From NCBI RefSeq assembly GCF_028463845.1, contig NZ_CP116805.1, forward strand, positions 1,736,001 through 1,800,000: 64,000 nucleotides of DNA, written 5' to 3'. This DNA is from Gimibacter soli. Lineage in GTDB: Bacteria; Pseudomonadota; Alphaproteobacteria; Sphingomonadales; Kordiimonadaceae. Within the stretch, counting starts at the first letter, position 1; each line of letters begins with the position of its first letter. The notes under the pieces are model-generated. The model was not told where the DNA came from and did not search any database. It saw nothing but the letters and a program-made list of their open reading frames with translations. Below, piece by piece: positions 45,026 through 54,424 of this stretch. Made by a program: the position numbers and the translations under genes.

Positions 45026-45523
45026 TTATAGGGCCATCGACATATGCCGGGCGTGGCCGGCATAGGTGGCGAGCTTGGCGGCGAGCGCCGGGCTTTCGTC
45101 GATTGTGAAGCCGAAGCGGCTCCAGAAGGGTACGGTATCATTCACGGCCACAAGCGTCATGCGCTGGAAGCCGAGCGCCCTGGCATGGTCGATGATGGCC
45201 TGCACACCTGCACTTGCCGCCCCCGTGCCGCGCGCGGTCGATAGAAGCGCCACATCATGGATATGGTAGCAGTCGGCATTTGCCGGGATGGCTTCCAGCA
45301 TCACATCAAGTGCCGGTGGTGCCCCGTAGATCCACGGATGGGTGAGGGCATAGCCCGAGGGCTCGCCATTGAGTTCGAGGATCAGGCAGCCGCCCGGATG
45401 CAGGCGCTGCCGTTCCGCGAACACGGCGGGGTCTTCGGGGTGATCTTCATGGATCACATCGGCCATCGCCTCTACAAGGGCCACTTCATCCGCCGTCATT
45501 TCCCGCCATTGCATGCTGGTCAT
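45026..45523 (-). CDS. GNAT family N-acetyltransferase
   Basis: 165 residues with GAGGAA upstream. The GNAT fold is seen in LILELNGEPSGYALTHPW and in IHDVALLSTARGTGAASAGVQAIIDHARALGFQRMTLVAVN (motif A, with ARGTGAA as the pyrophosphate loop). The substrate is unknown. It starts 12 bases after the stop of the aldo/keto reductase gene on the same strand, so the two are probably co-transcribed. Confidence 0.85.
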   Translation of the reverse strand: MTSMQWREMTADEVALVEAMADVIHEDHPEDPAVFAERQRLHPGGCLILELNGEPSGYALTHPWIYGAPPALDVMLEAIPANADCYHIHDVALLSTARGTGAASAGVQAIIDHARALGFQRMTLVAVNDTVPFWSRFGFTIDESPALAAKLATYAGHARHMSMAL

Positions 45524-45534
45524 GTCGCTGTTCC

Positions 45535-46599
45535 TCAGGGGCAGGGGAAGGTGATGTCGTTATCGATGGCGTCGAGCGCCGCCAGATGTTCCGCCGTCAG
45601 CCCCGCCTTGCGGGCATCAAGGGCTGCCTGAAGCTGGTCGACGCTGGTGGCGCCCACGATTGACGAGGTCACGAACGGCTGGGAAAGCACAAAGGCATGT
45701 GCCTGCGTGGTGGCGTCCATGCCGAACGCGCGGGCGGTGGCCACATAGCGCTCGATCGCCTTCTTGGCGTTCGCACCCTGATAGCGCGGGAAAATGTCAC
45801 CAAAAAGGGTCAGCCGCGCGCCGGCAGGCTTGGCGCCGCCAATATATTTGCCGGTGAGCGTGCCGAAGGCGAGGGGCGAGTAGGCGAGAAGCGATACCTC
45901 GGCCTTGATCGCCATTTCAGCAAGCCCCACCTCGAACGAGCGATTGAGGAGGCTGTAGGGGTTCTGGATCGAGGCAATGCGCGGCAGGCCCATCTGGTCC
46001 GCGAGGCGCAGGCATTCCATCACGCCCCACGGGGTTTCGTTCGATAGCCCCACGGCGCGCACCTTGCCGGCGTCCACCAGTTCCTTCAGCGCTGACAGCG
46101 ATTCTTCCAATGGCGTCGACTTGTCGTCCGGGTCATGCTTGTAACGCAGGCGGCCGAAGCAATTGGTCGGGCGCTCGGGCCAGTGCAGCTGGTAAAGGTC
46201 GATATAGTCGGTTTTCAGCCGTTTCAGGCTGGCGTCGCAGGCGTCCAGGATCGAGGCGCGGTCGAGCTTCGTTTCGCCGCCATTGAGGTGCGGGCGCATA
46301 TAATCGAAGCTGCGCCCGCCGCGCGATCCGCTGGCGATCTTGGTGGCGAGGATGATGTCCTGCCGCCGGCCGGTTTTCTGGAGCCAGCTGCCGATGATGC
46401 GCTCAGTAGCGCCGTAGGTCTCCTTGCGGCCCGGTACGGCATACATTTCGGCGGTATCGACAAAATTGATGCCGTTTGCGAGCGCATGGTCAAGCTGGGC
46501 ATGGCCATCGGCTTCGCTGTTCTGTTCGCCCCAGGTCATGGTGCCGAGGCAGATTTCGGATACGCGAATCCCCGTCCGCCCGAGCTCATTGATGCGCAT
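45535..46599 (-). CDS. tas: Tas-like aldo/keto reductase
   Basis: 354 residues with AAGGAG upstream. Close to E. coli Tas in the N-terminal GRTGIRVSEICLGTMTWGEQNSEADGHAQLD and in VDTAEMYAVPGRKETYG, which holds the catalytic Asp and Tyr; the Lys is in LATKIAS and the His in YQLHWPER. It should reduce carbonyl compounds with NADPH. The physiological substrate is unknown (Tas was found as a suppressor of tyrosine auxotrophy). Confidence 0.88.
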   Translation of the reverse strand: MRINELGRTGIRVSEICLGTMTWGEQNSEADGHAQLDHALANGINFVDTAEMYAVPGRKETYGATERIIGSWLQKTGRRQDIILATKIASGSRGGRSFDYMRPHLNGGETKLDRASILDACDASLKRLKTDYIDLYQLHWPERPTNCFGRLRYKHDPDDKSTPLEESLSALKELVDAGKVRAVGLSNETPWGVMECLRLADQMGLPRIASIQNPYSLLNRSFEVGLAEMAIKAEVSLLAYSPLAFGTLTGKYIGGAKPAGARLTLFGDIFPRYQGANAKKAIERYVATARAFGMDATTQAHAFVLSQPFVTSSIVGATSVDQLQAALDARKAGLTAEHLAALDAIDNDITFPCP

Positions 46600-46637
46600 C
46601 GGTGACTGCTCCTTTTAGGGAAACCGGAAGAGAAGGA

Positions 46638-46967
46638 TCAGGCGGCGACGCCTTTTTCCGTGAAGAGCGACTGAAGTTCGCCCGTCTGGAACATTTCCTT
46701 CACGATATCGCAGCCGCCAACGAATTCACCCTTCACATAAAGCTGGGGAATGGTCGGCCAGTCGGAATAGGCCTTGATGCCTTCGCGCAGTTCCATGTCT
46801 TCAAGGACGTTGTAGGACTGGTATTTGACATCGAGGTGATTGAGAACCTGCGACACAACGGACGAGAAGCCGCACTGCGGGAAGACCGGGGTGCCCTTCA
46901 TGAACAGGACAACATCGTCCTTGGTCACATAGTCGCGGATACGCTCGAAAATCGGCTGGTCGGTCAT
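46638..46967 (-). CDS. grxD: Monothiol glutaredoxin, Grx4 family
   Basis: 109 residues with the monothiol site PQCGFS and the glutathione-binding WPTIPQLYVKGEFVGGCDI. Carries and delivers 2Fe-2S clusters, usually as a dimer or as a complex with a BolA protein. The bolA gene lies 122 bases upstream on the same strand, the standard pairing. Confidence 0.96.
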   Translation of the reverse strand: MTDQPIFERIRDYVTKDDVVLFMKGTPVFPQCGFSSVVSQVLNHLDVKYQSYNVLEDMELREGIKAYSDWPTIPQLYVKGEFVGGCDIVKEMFQTGELQSLFTEKGVAA

Positions 46968-47089
46968 TTTGGTCTTCCTTCAACAGGTCACATCGGGCGG
47001 CCATGCGCCCGTACTTGGCAGGAAATAAGCCTTTTCGGCGCATATTCCAAGGGGCAGGCGGCAATTCTCGTCAAAAAGTGATGGGCCGC

Positions 47090-47323
47090 TCAGTCCGGCA
47101 CCGAGGTTTGCAGGGCAAGCGCGTGCAGTTCGTTCCCCATGCGGCCCTTCAGGCTCTGGTACACCATCTGGTGCTGCTGCACCCGCGATTTGCCCCTGAA
47201 GCCTTCATAGATCACATGGGCCGCATAATGGTCGCCGTCGCCACGCAGGTCATCGATTTGCACCTTGGCGCCGGGCAGCGCTTCCTGGATGAATTCGGTG
47301 ATGGCTTCTGCGGTCATGGCCAT
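47090..47323 (-). CDS. bolA: BolA/IbaG family iron-sulfur protein
   Basis: 77 residues from the ATG at 47323 (GAGGGG eight bases upstream); the frame runs on to 47344 but that start has no ribosome site. The BolA core HYAAHVIYEGFRGKSRVQQHQMVY includes the invariant His used to bind the 2Fe-2S cluster with Grx4, followed by the family tail HALALQTSVPD. Works with the adjacent grxD in iron sensing or cluster delivery. Confidence 0.93.
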   Translation of the reverse strand: MAMTAEAITEFIQEALPGAKVQIDDLRGDGDHYAAHVIYEGFRGKSRVQQHQMVYQSLKGRMGNELHALALQTSVPD

Positions 47324-47439
47324 GGCTTTGTCCCCTCTCGGCAAGGCACCCCGCGACGGGGGCGCTTTTCTTCAAACATATCTCTTTATATGGTGGCAGG
47401 CGGGGCCAATGCAATCGGCCTTCAAGGGGGGAGACGACG

Positions 47440-48285
47440 ATGGCGGGAAGCTGGACCGAAACAGCGGCGGCAGGCGGCAATATCGTGCCGCTTTTCCATG
47501 TGGCGGCAGAAGGCGAGCGGCGCGGCGGTATCCTGATGCTGCCGGCGCTTGGCGTGGAAGGCGCCTTCTATGAACGCTTCGCCGAGGGGCTGGGCGCTGC
47601 GGGCTTCGAGGTCGCGGTGATGGAAATGCGCGGCAACGGCCGCAGCAACCGCCGGCCGGGCCGGGCCGAGGCGTTCGGCTACCGCGAGTATGTGACCGAA
47701 GACATGGCCGCCGTCAGCCTGTGGCTCCGTGCGAAACTGGCGCCGGGGCAGAAGCTGATCGCGCTTGGCCATTCGCTCGGCGCCCATATGGCGGTGGCGG
47801 CAGCGGCTATTGCACCCAGCCTGCATGACGGCATCGTCACCATCGCAGCGGGCACGCCGTGGCATGGCGCCTTCAAGGGCAAGGTGGCGAAGCAGGTGAA
47901 ATTCCTGTGCCGCATCATGCCGCTGCTGCATCTGGTGTACGGCTATTTCCCGGGCCACAAGCTTGGATTCGCGGGGCGCGAATATCGCGGCATCATGGCA
48001 GACTGGAAACATCTGGCCGCGCGCAACGAGTTCCGCATCAAGGGCGAGGCCGAAGCGCTGGAGCCGCGCCTCGCCGCATGGCCGGGCCGTGTGCTCGCCA
48101 TCACCCTCGCCGACGACAAGCTCGCCCCCGCCCCCGCCGCCAAGGGGCTGGTCGGCAAGCTGACTGCTGCTGAGGTCGACCACCGCATCCTGACGGGGGA
48201 TGACACCGCCACCCGCGCCGACCATTTCAAATGGGCCCGCGACGTTGGCAACCTGCCGCAGATCGTGGCGGAATGGGTGGGGTGA
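47440..48285 (+). CDS. Alpha/beta hydrolase (COG4757 type)
   Basis: 281 residues with GGGGGGAGA upstream. The nucleophile elbow is GHSLG in IALGHSLGAHMAVAA; an oxyanion segment LPALGVEGAFYERFA lies near the start, and the last His is probably in TRADHFKWARD. No signal peptide, so cytoplasmic. Esterase or hydrolase activity is likely, substrate unknown. It is convergent with the unknown Cys protein. Confidence 0.88.
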   Translation: MAGSWTETAAAGGNIVPLFHVAAEGERRGGILMLPALGVEGAFYERFAEGLGAAGFEVAVMEMRGNGRSNRRPGRAEAFGYREYVTEDMAAVSLWLRAKLAPGQKLIALGHSLGAHMAVAAAAIAPSLHDGIVTIAAGTPWHGAFKGKVAKQVKFLCRIMPLLHLVYGYFPGHKLGFAGREYRGIMADWKHLAARNEFRIKGEAEALEPRLAAWPGRVLAITLADDKLAPAPAAKGLVGKLTAAEVDHRILTGDDTATRADHFKWARDVGNLPQIVAEWVG

Positions 48286-48291
48286 TTTCGC

Positions 48292-48828
48292 CTAGTGAAT
48301 AGTCACGCCCGTATTGTCTGCGAGCACGGCGATGGTGAGCGAGCGGGTCTCATGGTCGGTGGGCGGGCTGAGGCGGTAGCCGCTGCCTGAAAGGTGATCC
48401 ACAAACAGGATCAGGGCGTGTTCGGCCAGTGCCATGCCGTCGCCCTTGAACCAGTGGCCAAGGATCGTGCGGCCACGTTCCACCTGGGCATTCTGGTAGG
48501 CGCCGGCGGCGGCGATGATGCGGCGTTCGTCCATCGTCATCTGTTGGCAGGCGCAGCATTTCACATTCACCTTGCGGGCGGAGCGCCGGGCGACAAGGCC
48601 CATGAACTGGTCCCAGTGGCGCGAGGCCATCGGGCCGCCGGCAACACAAAAGGCGCGGTGCCAGGCATCGATATGACGGGCAAGTCGGGCGCTGCCGGCC
48701 TCGGCCGTCAGCGCCCCCACCCATTGCCGCGTCACGTGCAACACAAACCTTTCCGCGGCTCCGGAGGGGAGGGTAGAGAGGGTGGAAACCTGCGGCAGGC
48801 TTGTGTTGGATACGGAACGTTCGGGCAT
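48292..48828 (-). CDS. Unknown cytoplasmic protein with CCxC motif, Fur-box associated
   Basis: 178 residues from the ATG at 48828 (GGAG eight bases upstream); an in-frame ATG at 48858 lies closer to the operator and has no ribosome site. Mostly helical with a cysteine cluster VKCCACQQMTMDE at the centre, then AAAGAYQNAQVERGR and WFKGDGMALAEHALIL. Similar short proteins with CCxC-x-x-DE exist in alphaproteobacteria (memory, weak). A Fur-like palindrome lies 40 bases upstream, so an iron-linked role is possible. Function unknown. Confidence 0.7.
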   Translation of the reverse strand: MPERSVSNTSLPQVSTLSTLPSGAAERFVLHVTRQWVGALTAEAGSARLARHIDAWHRAFCVAGGPMASRHWDQFMGLVARRSARKVNVKCCACQQMTMDERRIIAAAGAYQNAQVERGRTILGHWFKGDGMALAEHALILFVDHLSGSGYRLSPPTDHETRSLTIAVLADNTGVTIH

Positions 48829-48867
48829 GGTGTCAGCTCCCTTGCTGTCGTTGCCCATGTAGTGTAA

Positions 48868-48884
48868 TTGCGAATCATTCGCAA
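48868..48884 (-). promoter_or_regulatory. Perfect Fur-like palindrome
   Basis: TTGCGAATCATTCGCAA is a perfect 17-bp palindrome of 8-1-8 form and fits the Fur 7-1-7 consensus TGANAAT-N-ATTNTCA in its core, with C/G at the variable positions as in several alphaproteobacterial Fur sites. It lies 40 bases upstream of the unknown CCxC protein gene. Confidence 0.6.
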
Positions 48885-48963
48885 TATCAAGATAAAAATC
48901 AGATAACAGGAAAGACGAAAAAGGGCAGGGGGTTACAGGCTGATGGTGCCCGAATTTGCGGTG

Positions 48964-49743
48964 CTAAAGCTTACCCGTGCGAAACCGGTACAGAAGCGCG
49001 TCGCGCGCTGCAGGGTCGGCTGGCACTTCGCCTGCTGCATGCAAGGCCTGCCAGCGGGCGAGCGCTTCTGGGCTCATGCGGGCATTGGCGCGTTCGGGCG
49101 TCAGGGCTTCGGTGATCGCCGGGTTCACCGGCAGGCCAAGGAATCGGGCGAGGCCTTCGCCGCCCTCATCCATCAGCGTGCCAAGCCCGATTGCTGCAAC
49201 ATGCTGCACGCCGGCGGCGGTCAGTTTTGCTGCAATCTTTTCGGGGTCGGGCAGGGGCTGCGGGTAGGGCGCCAAAAAATCGGCGAGGCTGCCCTGATAG
49301 CCCCGGATGGCCCGGAACATATGGACCGATTCCCACCATGCGTCTGCCGCGCGGGTCACCAGCCGCACCTCGATCCGCCGCTTTGCCTTCGCCTGCAGCA
49401 TGGCAAGCGAGGCACCGAAACGGTCGAGATCGGGATAGAAGCGCGCGGCGAGCGTGCCGGGCATGGTGCCGATCAGGTTTTCATAGCTGACGACCACGCC
49501 GCGTTCCTCGCGGTCGATCGCGCGCACCAGCCGCGCAAGGCGAACTTTATCGAGAAGCGGGGCCGCGGGCCGGTGCAGGCGGCGCAGGTGCGCCCATGCC
49601 CGGTCGGTCATCAGCTCGTCGCGCAGCATCACCCGCCAGCCAGCGGCCTCAAGCGGGGCGCGTGCCTTCGCCAGCGCCTTCTGGATGCTGGTGGAGCCGC
49701 AGCGGTGCAGGCCGATATGCAGGATGACAGGTGTGTCGCTCAT
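48964..49743 (-). CDS. Sulfotransferase-like P-loop protein
   Basis: 259 residues beginning VILHIGLHRCGSTSIQKAL, the 5'-phosphosulfate-binding P-loop typical of sulfotransferases (H-x-G-x-x-K/R-x-G-[ST]-[ST]). VVSYENLIG and RLVTRAADAWWESVHMFR (the 3'-phosphate-binding Arg/Ser region) follow. It is smaller than classical sulfotransferases and may modify sugars or lipids. The acceptor is unknown. Confidence 0.8.
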   Translation of the reverse strand: MSDTPVILHIGLHRCGSTSIQKALAKARAPLEAAGWRVMLRDELMTDRAWAHLRRLHRPAAPLLDKVRLARLVRAIDREERGVVVSYENLIGTMPGTLAARFYPDLDRFGASLAMLQAKAKRRIEVRLVTRAADAWWESVHMFRAIRGYQGSLADFLAPYPQPLPDPEKIAAKLTAAGVQHVAAIGLGTLMDEGGEGLARFLGLPVNPAITEALTPERANARMSPEALARWQALHAAGEVPADPAARDALLYRFRTGKL

Positions 49744-49861
49744 GGCGGCATTTAGGGGGAGTCAGATGGGTTTGTCCAGAATACAAAAAGGGGCGCCCTC
49801 GCGTTGCTCGGGTCCTGCGTGACGCGCCGCTCAAACGCCGCGCGGGCTTGTGGCACCCCAA

Positions 49862-49892
49862 AGAAAAAGGGGCGCCAATCGCTTGGCACCCC
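49862..49892 (-). terminator. Intrinsic terminator of the purine operon
   Basis: On the minus strand, GGGGTGCC, loop AAGCGATT, GGCGCCCC, then TTTTT. It lies 25 bases past the purL stop. One G-T pair. Confidence 0.85.
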
Positions 49893-49916
49893 TTCCGCTT
49901 TCAAGCTGGGTAGGGC

Positions 49917-52112
49917 TTAAAGTTCGTTTTTCATGAAGGCCGGGAACCAGCCTTCGTGTGCTGCGGTGAGGGCTGCGAGCGGCAGGTCAAGCGCACCGCC
50001 GTTTACCGTGATGCTGTCACCGCCCGTGGTGCCGAGAACGGCAACGGCGAGGCCGGCATCGCGGGCTTCCTGACGGATCGTCTCGGCCTCGTCGGCCTCG
50101 GCGGCGATCAGGTAGCGCGACTGGCTTTCGCTGAACAGGTGAACATGCAGCGGCAGGCTGTCGTCAAGCGTGATGGTGGCGCCCGTCTTGCCCGAGATTG
50201 CCATATCGGCAAGGGCAGCGATCAGGCCGCCGTCCGACAGGTCATGCACGGTTGTCAGCTGGCCGTTCTCGATGAGCGCGCGGACGAAATCGCCGTTGCG
50301 GCGCTCGACAGCGAGATCAACAACCGGCGGCAGGCCTTCGTCCTTTTTCAGGATTTCACGCTGGTAAAGCGACGCGCCAAGCTCGTTTTTGGTTTCGCCA
50401 AACAGCATGATCACCTGGCCGTCGCCCTTGAAGGGCACGGTTGCCATATGTTTCGACTGCTTCAGGATGCCGACACCGCCGATGGCGGGCGTAGGCAGGA
50501 TGCCCTTGCCGTTCGTCTCGTTATAAAGCGAGACGTTGCCCGAAACGATGGGGTAATCAAGCGCGACGCAGGCTTCCGCCATGCCTTCAAGGCAGCCGAC
50601 GATCTGGCCCATGATCTCGGGCCGCTCGGGGTTGCCGAAGTTGAGGCAGTTGGTGATGGCAAGCGGCAGGCCGCCGGTGGCCGTGATGTTCCGCCACGTT
50701 TCAGCCACGGCCTGTTTGCCGCCTTCAACCGGATCGGCATAGCAGTAGCGCGGGGTTACGTCCGTGCTGATCGCCAGCGCCTTTTCGGTGCCATGCACGC
50801 GCACGACAGCAGCGTCGCCGCCCGGGCGCTGGACGGTGTCGCCCATGACCATATGGTCATACTGCGACCAGATCCAGCGACGCGAGGCGAGGTTCGGCCC
50901 GCCGATCAGGTCCATAACCGCCTTTTTCAGGTCCTTGGGCGCTTCCACGTCCACAGCCTTGCGCTTCGGCGTTGCCGTGTGCGGGCGGTCATATTCCGGC
51001 GCATCGTCCACAAGCGTGTTGAGCGGGATATCGCCCACCGTTTCGCCCTTGAACTTCAGCGTCAGGTTGCCCGTATCGGTGATGTGGCCGATCACGGCGA
51101 AATCAAGTTCCCACTTTTCGAAGATGGCTTTCGCCATTTCCTCGCGGCCGGGCTTCAGGACCATGAGCATGCGCTCCTGGCTTTCCGACAGCATCATCTC
51201 GTAGGGGAGCATGTTTTCTTCGCGCTGGGGCACGTTATCGAGGATCAGCTCGAAGCCAACGCCGCCTTTCGACGCCATCTCGACGGACGACGAGGTGAGG
51301 CCAGCCGCCCCCATGTCCTGAATGGCGACGATCGCGTCGGTAGCCATCAGCTCGAGGCAGGCTTCGATCAGGAGTTTCTCGGTGAAGGGGTCACCCACCT
51401 GTACGGTCGGGCGTTTCTCTTCACTGTCGTCCGTGAATTCGGCCGACGCCATGGTGGCACCGTGGATGCCGTCGCGGCCGGTTTTGGAGCCGACATATAC
51501 GACGGGGTTACCCACACCAGCAGCTGCCGAATAGAAGATCTTCTCGGCGTCGGCGAGGCCAACGGTCATGGCGTTTACAAGGATGTTGCCATTGTAGGAC
51601 GGGTCGAAGTTCGTCTCGCCGCCCACGGTCGGCACACCCACGCAGTTGCCGTAGCCACCGATGCCCGAAACCACGCCAGCCACAAGGTGGCGGGTCTTCG
51701 GATGATCAGGCTCGCCAAAGCGCAGCGCGTTCATGTTGGCCACGGGGCGTGCGCCCATGGTGAAGACATCGCGCAGGATGCCGCCCACGCCCGTCGCCGC
51801 GCCCTGATAGGGCTCGATGAAGGACGGGTGGTTGTGGCTTTCCATCTTGAAGATGGCTGCCTGCCCGTCACCGATATCGATGACGCCGGCATTCTCGCCG
51901 GGGCCGCAGATAACCCACGGGGCTTTCGTCGGCAGTTTCTTCAGGTGGATTTTCGAGGATTTGTAGGAGCAATGCTCCGACCACATCACGGAATAGATCC
52001 CGAGTTCCGTCAGGTTCGGCTCGCGGCCGAGGCCTTTCAGGATCAGGTCATATTCCTTCGGCGTCAGGCCGTGATCGCGGACGATTTCGGGGGTGATCTT
52101 GGTGTCGGTCAT
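49917..52112 (-). CDS. purL: Phosphoribosylformylglycinamidine synthase subunit PurL (small form)
   Basis: 731 residues, the short form that works with separate PurQ and PurS. The ATP-dependent amidation of FGAR takes place here. Motifs: [38 protein letters not shown], and [21 protein letters not shown]. It is the last gene of the purC-purS-purQ-purL run on the minus strand, 11 bases after purQ. Confidence 0.97.
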   Translation of the reverse strand: MTDTKITPEIVRDHGLTPKEYDLILKGLGREPNLTELGIYSVMWSEHCSYKSSKIHLKKLPTKAPWVICGPGENAGVIDIGDGQAAIFKMESHNHPSFIEPYQGAATGVGGILRDVFTMGARPVANMNALRFGEPDHPKTRHLVAGVVSGIGGYGNCVGVPTVGGETNFDPSYNGNILVNAMTVGLADAEKIFYSAAAGVGNPVVYVGSKTGRDGIHGATMASAEFTDDSEEKRPTVQVGDPFTEKLLIEACLELMATDAIVAIQDMGAAGLTSSSVEMASKGGVGFELILDNVPQREENMLPYEMMLSESQERMLMVLKPGREEMAKAIFEKWELDFAVIGHITDTGNLTLKFKGETVGDIPLNTLVDDAPEYDRPHTATPKRKAVDVEAPKDLKKAVMDLIGGPNLASRRWIWSQYDHMVMGDTVQRPGGDAAVVRVHGTEKALAISTDVTPRYCYADPVEGGKQAVAETWRNITATGGLPLAITNCLNFGNPERPEIMGQIVGCLEGMAEACVALDYPIVSGNVSLYNETNGKGILPTPAIGGVGILKQSKHMATVPFKGDGQVIMLFGETKNELGASLYQREILKKDEGLPPVVDLAVERRNGDFVRALIENGQLTTVHDLSDGGLIAALADMAISGKTGATITLDDSLPLHVHLFSESQSRYLIAAEADEAETIRQEARDAGLAVAVLGTTGGDSITVNGGALDLPLAALTAAHEGWFPAFMKNEL

Positions 52113-52123
52113 CTCTTTTCCCC

Positions 52124-52786
52124 TCAGCCCAGACGGTTCATGACGGATTCGAACAGGACGCGGCCGTCGGAGCCGCCGAGCGCGGGTTCGATCATCCGCT
52201 CGGGGTGCGGCATCATGCCAAGCACGTTGCCTTTTTTGTTCAGCACACCGGCGATGCGGCGCTGGGCGCCATTGATATCCTCGGCATAGCGGAAGGCAAC
52301 CTGACCTTCGCCTTCGAGGGCATCGAGCGTTTCCTTGTCGGCATAATAGTTGCCGTCATGGTGCGCGACCGGGATGGTGATGTTGCTGCCGGCGGTGTAG
52401 CCGTTGGTGAAGAGGCTGGCGTCGTTCGCCACTTCCAGTTCCACATCGCGGCACACGAAATGGAGGCTGGCGTTGCGCATCAGCGCACCCGGCAGGAGGC
52501 CGGTTTCAGTCAGAACCTGGAAACCGTTGCAGACGCCGAGGACCGGAACACCGGCTTCGGCGCGCTTGATGACCTCTTTCATGACGGTCGAACGTGCTGA
52601 CATGGCGCCGCAGCGCAGATAGTCGCCGTAGGAGAAACCGCCGGGCAGGGCGATGAAGTCGACCTTCTCGAAATCGGCCGACTGGTGCCAGACCATTTCA
52701 GGTTTTTTACCCGTCACCTTTTCAAGGGCGACGGCCATATCCCGGTCGCAGTTCGAACCGGGAAAGACGATGACCGCGGATTTCAT
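52124..52786 (-). CDS. purQ: Phosphoribosylformylglycinamidine synthase glutaminase PurQ
   Basis: 220 residues. Class I glutamine amidotransferase that feeds ammonia to PurL. The nucleophile Cys is in [13 protein letters not shown], the oxyanion segment is [12 protein letters not shown], and the His/Glu pair is in [15 protein letters not shown]. Six bases separate it from purS. Confidence 0.97.
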   Translation of the reverse strand: MKSAVIVFPGSNCDRDMAVALEKVTGKKPEMVWHQSADFEKVDFIALPGGFSYGDYLRCGAMSARSTVMKEVIKRAEAGVPVLGVCNGFQVLTETGLLPGALMRNASLHFVCRDVELEVANDASLFTNGYTAGSNITIPVAHHDGNYYADKETLDALEGEGQVAFRYAEDINGAQRRIAGVLNKKGNVLGMMPHPERMIEPALGGSDGRVLFESVMNRLG

Positions 52787-52792
52787 GGGCGC

Positions 52793-53023
52793 TTACTCCA
52801 GCTCGATGCTGTAGTTTTCGATCACCGTGTTGGCGAGCAGCTTGCGGCACATCTCGTCAACCGCTTCCTTGGAGGTGCCTGCCGCGAGGTCCAGCTCGAT
52901 ATATTTGCCCTGGCGGGCGGCTTCGACGCCGTCAAAACCCATGTTGCCGAGTGCGTGTTCGATGGCTTTGCCCTGGGGGTCCAGAACGCCATTCTTGAGG
53001 GTAACGTGAATACGGGCTTTCAT
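52793..53023 (-). CDS. purS: Phosphoribosylformylglycinamidine synthase subunit PurS
   Basis: 76 residues. PurS bridges PurL and PurQ in the three-protein FGAR synthase. The family sequence KARIHVTLKNGVLDPQGKAIEHAL is present. It lies between purC and purQ with gaps of five and six bases. Confidence 0.96.
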   Translation of the reverse strand: MKARIHVTLKNGVLDPQGKAIEHALGNMGFDGVEAARQGKYIELDLAAGTSKEAVDEMCRKLLANTVIENYSIELE

Positions 53024-53028
53024 GGGTC

Positions 53029-53799
53029 TCAGCCTTCCTTCTTCTGCTGGTGTTCGGCAAGTTCGGTGATGTCGGCGCTCGGCAGGATGCCGAGGCGGCG
53101 GGCCACTTCCATATAGGCTTCCATTTCACCGCCGAGATCGCGGCGGAAACGGTCCTTGTCGAGCTTCTCGCCCGTTTTCATGTCCCACAGGCGGCAGCCA
53201 TCGGGGCTGATTTCATCAGCCAGCACAGTCATGACTTCCTCGCCTTCGTAAAGGCGGCCGAACTCCAGCTTGAAGTCGATGAGGCGGATGCCGATGCCGG
53301 CGAAGAGGCCGGACATGAAATCGTTCACGCGCAGGGCATAATGGGTGATGTCGTCAAGCTCGTCTTCCGAAGCCCAGCCGAAGGTCAGCACATGCTCTTC
53401 GGCGATCAGCGGGTCGCCAAGCTCGTCCGACTTGAAGCAGAACTCAACGAGCGGGCGGGGCAGCGGCGTGCCTTCCTCGATCCCGAGGCGCTTGGAGAGG
53501 CCACCGGCGGCAACGTTGCGGACGATCACTTCCACGGGGATGATCTCGACCGCTTTCACCAGCTGTTCCCGCATCGACATACGGCGCACGAAGTGAGTCG
53601 GGATGCCGATGTTGCCAAGGGCGGCGAAGATATATTCGGAGATGTGGTTGTTCACCACGCCCTTGCCCGAAAGCGTGCCCTTTTTCTGGTTGTTGAATGC
53701 GGTGGCGTCATCCTTGAAATACTGGATGATCGTGCCCGGCTCGGGGCCTTCATACAGGATCTTGGCTTTGCCTTCGTAAATCTTGTTGCGGCGGGACAT
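53029..53799 (-). CDS. purC: SAICAR synthetase
   Basis: 256 residues with GAAGGAG upstream. Joins CAIR and aspartate in purine synthesis. Motifs: [30 protein letters not shown] at the start and [10 protein letters not shown] with [12 protein letters not shown]. First gene of the purC-S-Q-L unit. Divergent from the DUF1476 gene, with 210 bases between them for two promoters. Confidence 0.97.
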   Translation of the reverse strand: MSRRNKIYEGKAKILYEGPEPGTIIQYFKDDATAFNNQKKGTLSGKGVVNNHISEYIFAALGNIGIPTHFVRRMSMREQLVKAVEIIPVEVIVRNVAAGGLSKRLGIEEGTPLPRPLVEFCFKSDELGDPLIAEEHVLTFGWASEDELDDITHYALRVNDFMSGLFAGIGIRLIDFKLEFGRLYEGEEVMTVLADEISPDGCRLWDMKTGEKLDKDRFRRDLGGEMEAYMEVARRLGILPSADITELAEHQQKKEG

Positions 53800-54009
53800 C
53801 TGAGGCCTGCTCCTTCGACATGCAGGGAGGGGGTGAATCGCGCGCGGACAATAGCGGATGAAGTCCGGCCCGACAATCTTTCTGTCATAAAACGCAATAA
53901 CCGGTTTTTGCTCTTGACCAGCGGCGCACAGATATTACCTGAATGTGCGCTATAATCGTTGCCTGTGCCTCCTGCAGGTGACAAGAATCGGGATGAAAGG
54001 ACCACGCCC

Positions 54010-54333
54010 ATGACCACGTTCGACAGCCGCGAAAAGGCCTTTGAAGACAAGTTCGCCCACGATGAGGCGCTGCTGTTCAAGGCGCGGGCTCGCCGTAATC
54101 GCCTGCTTGGCGAATGGCTGGCCGCCGAGATGGGCCTTTCGGGCGACGCCGTGAAAGAATATGCCGGTGATGTGGTCGCCTCCGACCTTGAAGAAGAAGG
54201 TGACGGCGACGTGATCCGCAAGGTGATGGCCGATATCGCTGCCAAGGGCCTCGATATCTCGCAGCACCGCATTGAAAAGCGCCTCGACGAGCTGTTCGAC
54301 GAAGCCAAGCGTCAGATCATGTCCGAATCCTGA
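54010..54333 (+). CDS. DUF1476, F1-ATPase inhibitor zeta subunit
   Basis: 107 residues from the ATG at 54010. The family sequence TFDSREKAFEDKFAHDEALLFKARARRN is present, with a helical body and KRLDELFDEAKRQIM at the end. In Paracoccus and other alphaproteobacteria this protein is the zeta subunit that inhibits F1-ATPase hydrolysis. Its place divergent from purC is conserved. A FNR-type box lies between its end and hemN. Confidence 0.9.
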   Translation: MTTFDSREKAFEDKFAHDEALLFKARARRNRLLGEWLAAEMGLSGDAVKEYAGDVVASDLEEEGDGDVIRKVMADIAAKGLDISQHRIEKRLDELFDEAKRQIMSES

Positions 54334-54350
54334 GCCCTTGGTGGCCGGGC

Positions 54351-54364
54351 TTGATTTCGATCAA
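54351..54364 (+). promoter_or_regulatory. FNR/FixK-type box upstream of hemN
   Basis: TTGATTTCGATCAA is a perfect TTGAT-N4-ATCAA site, 61 bases before the hemN ATG, so anaerobic or low-oxygen activation of hemN is predicted. The flanks GGGCTTGAT and ATCAATAAGCCC also form a hairpin that may end DUF1476 transcripts. Confidence 0.8.
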
Positions 54365-54424
54365 TAAGCCCGTCGCCTGAAGGGGTTAAAATGCTCCGGT
54401 AGCCGCCAGAAGGAATACCGGAGC

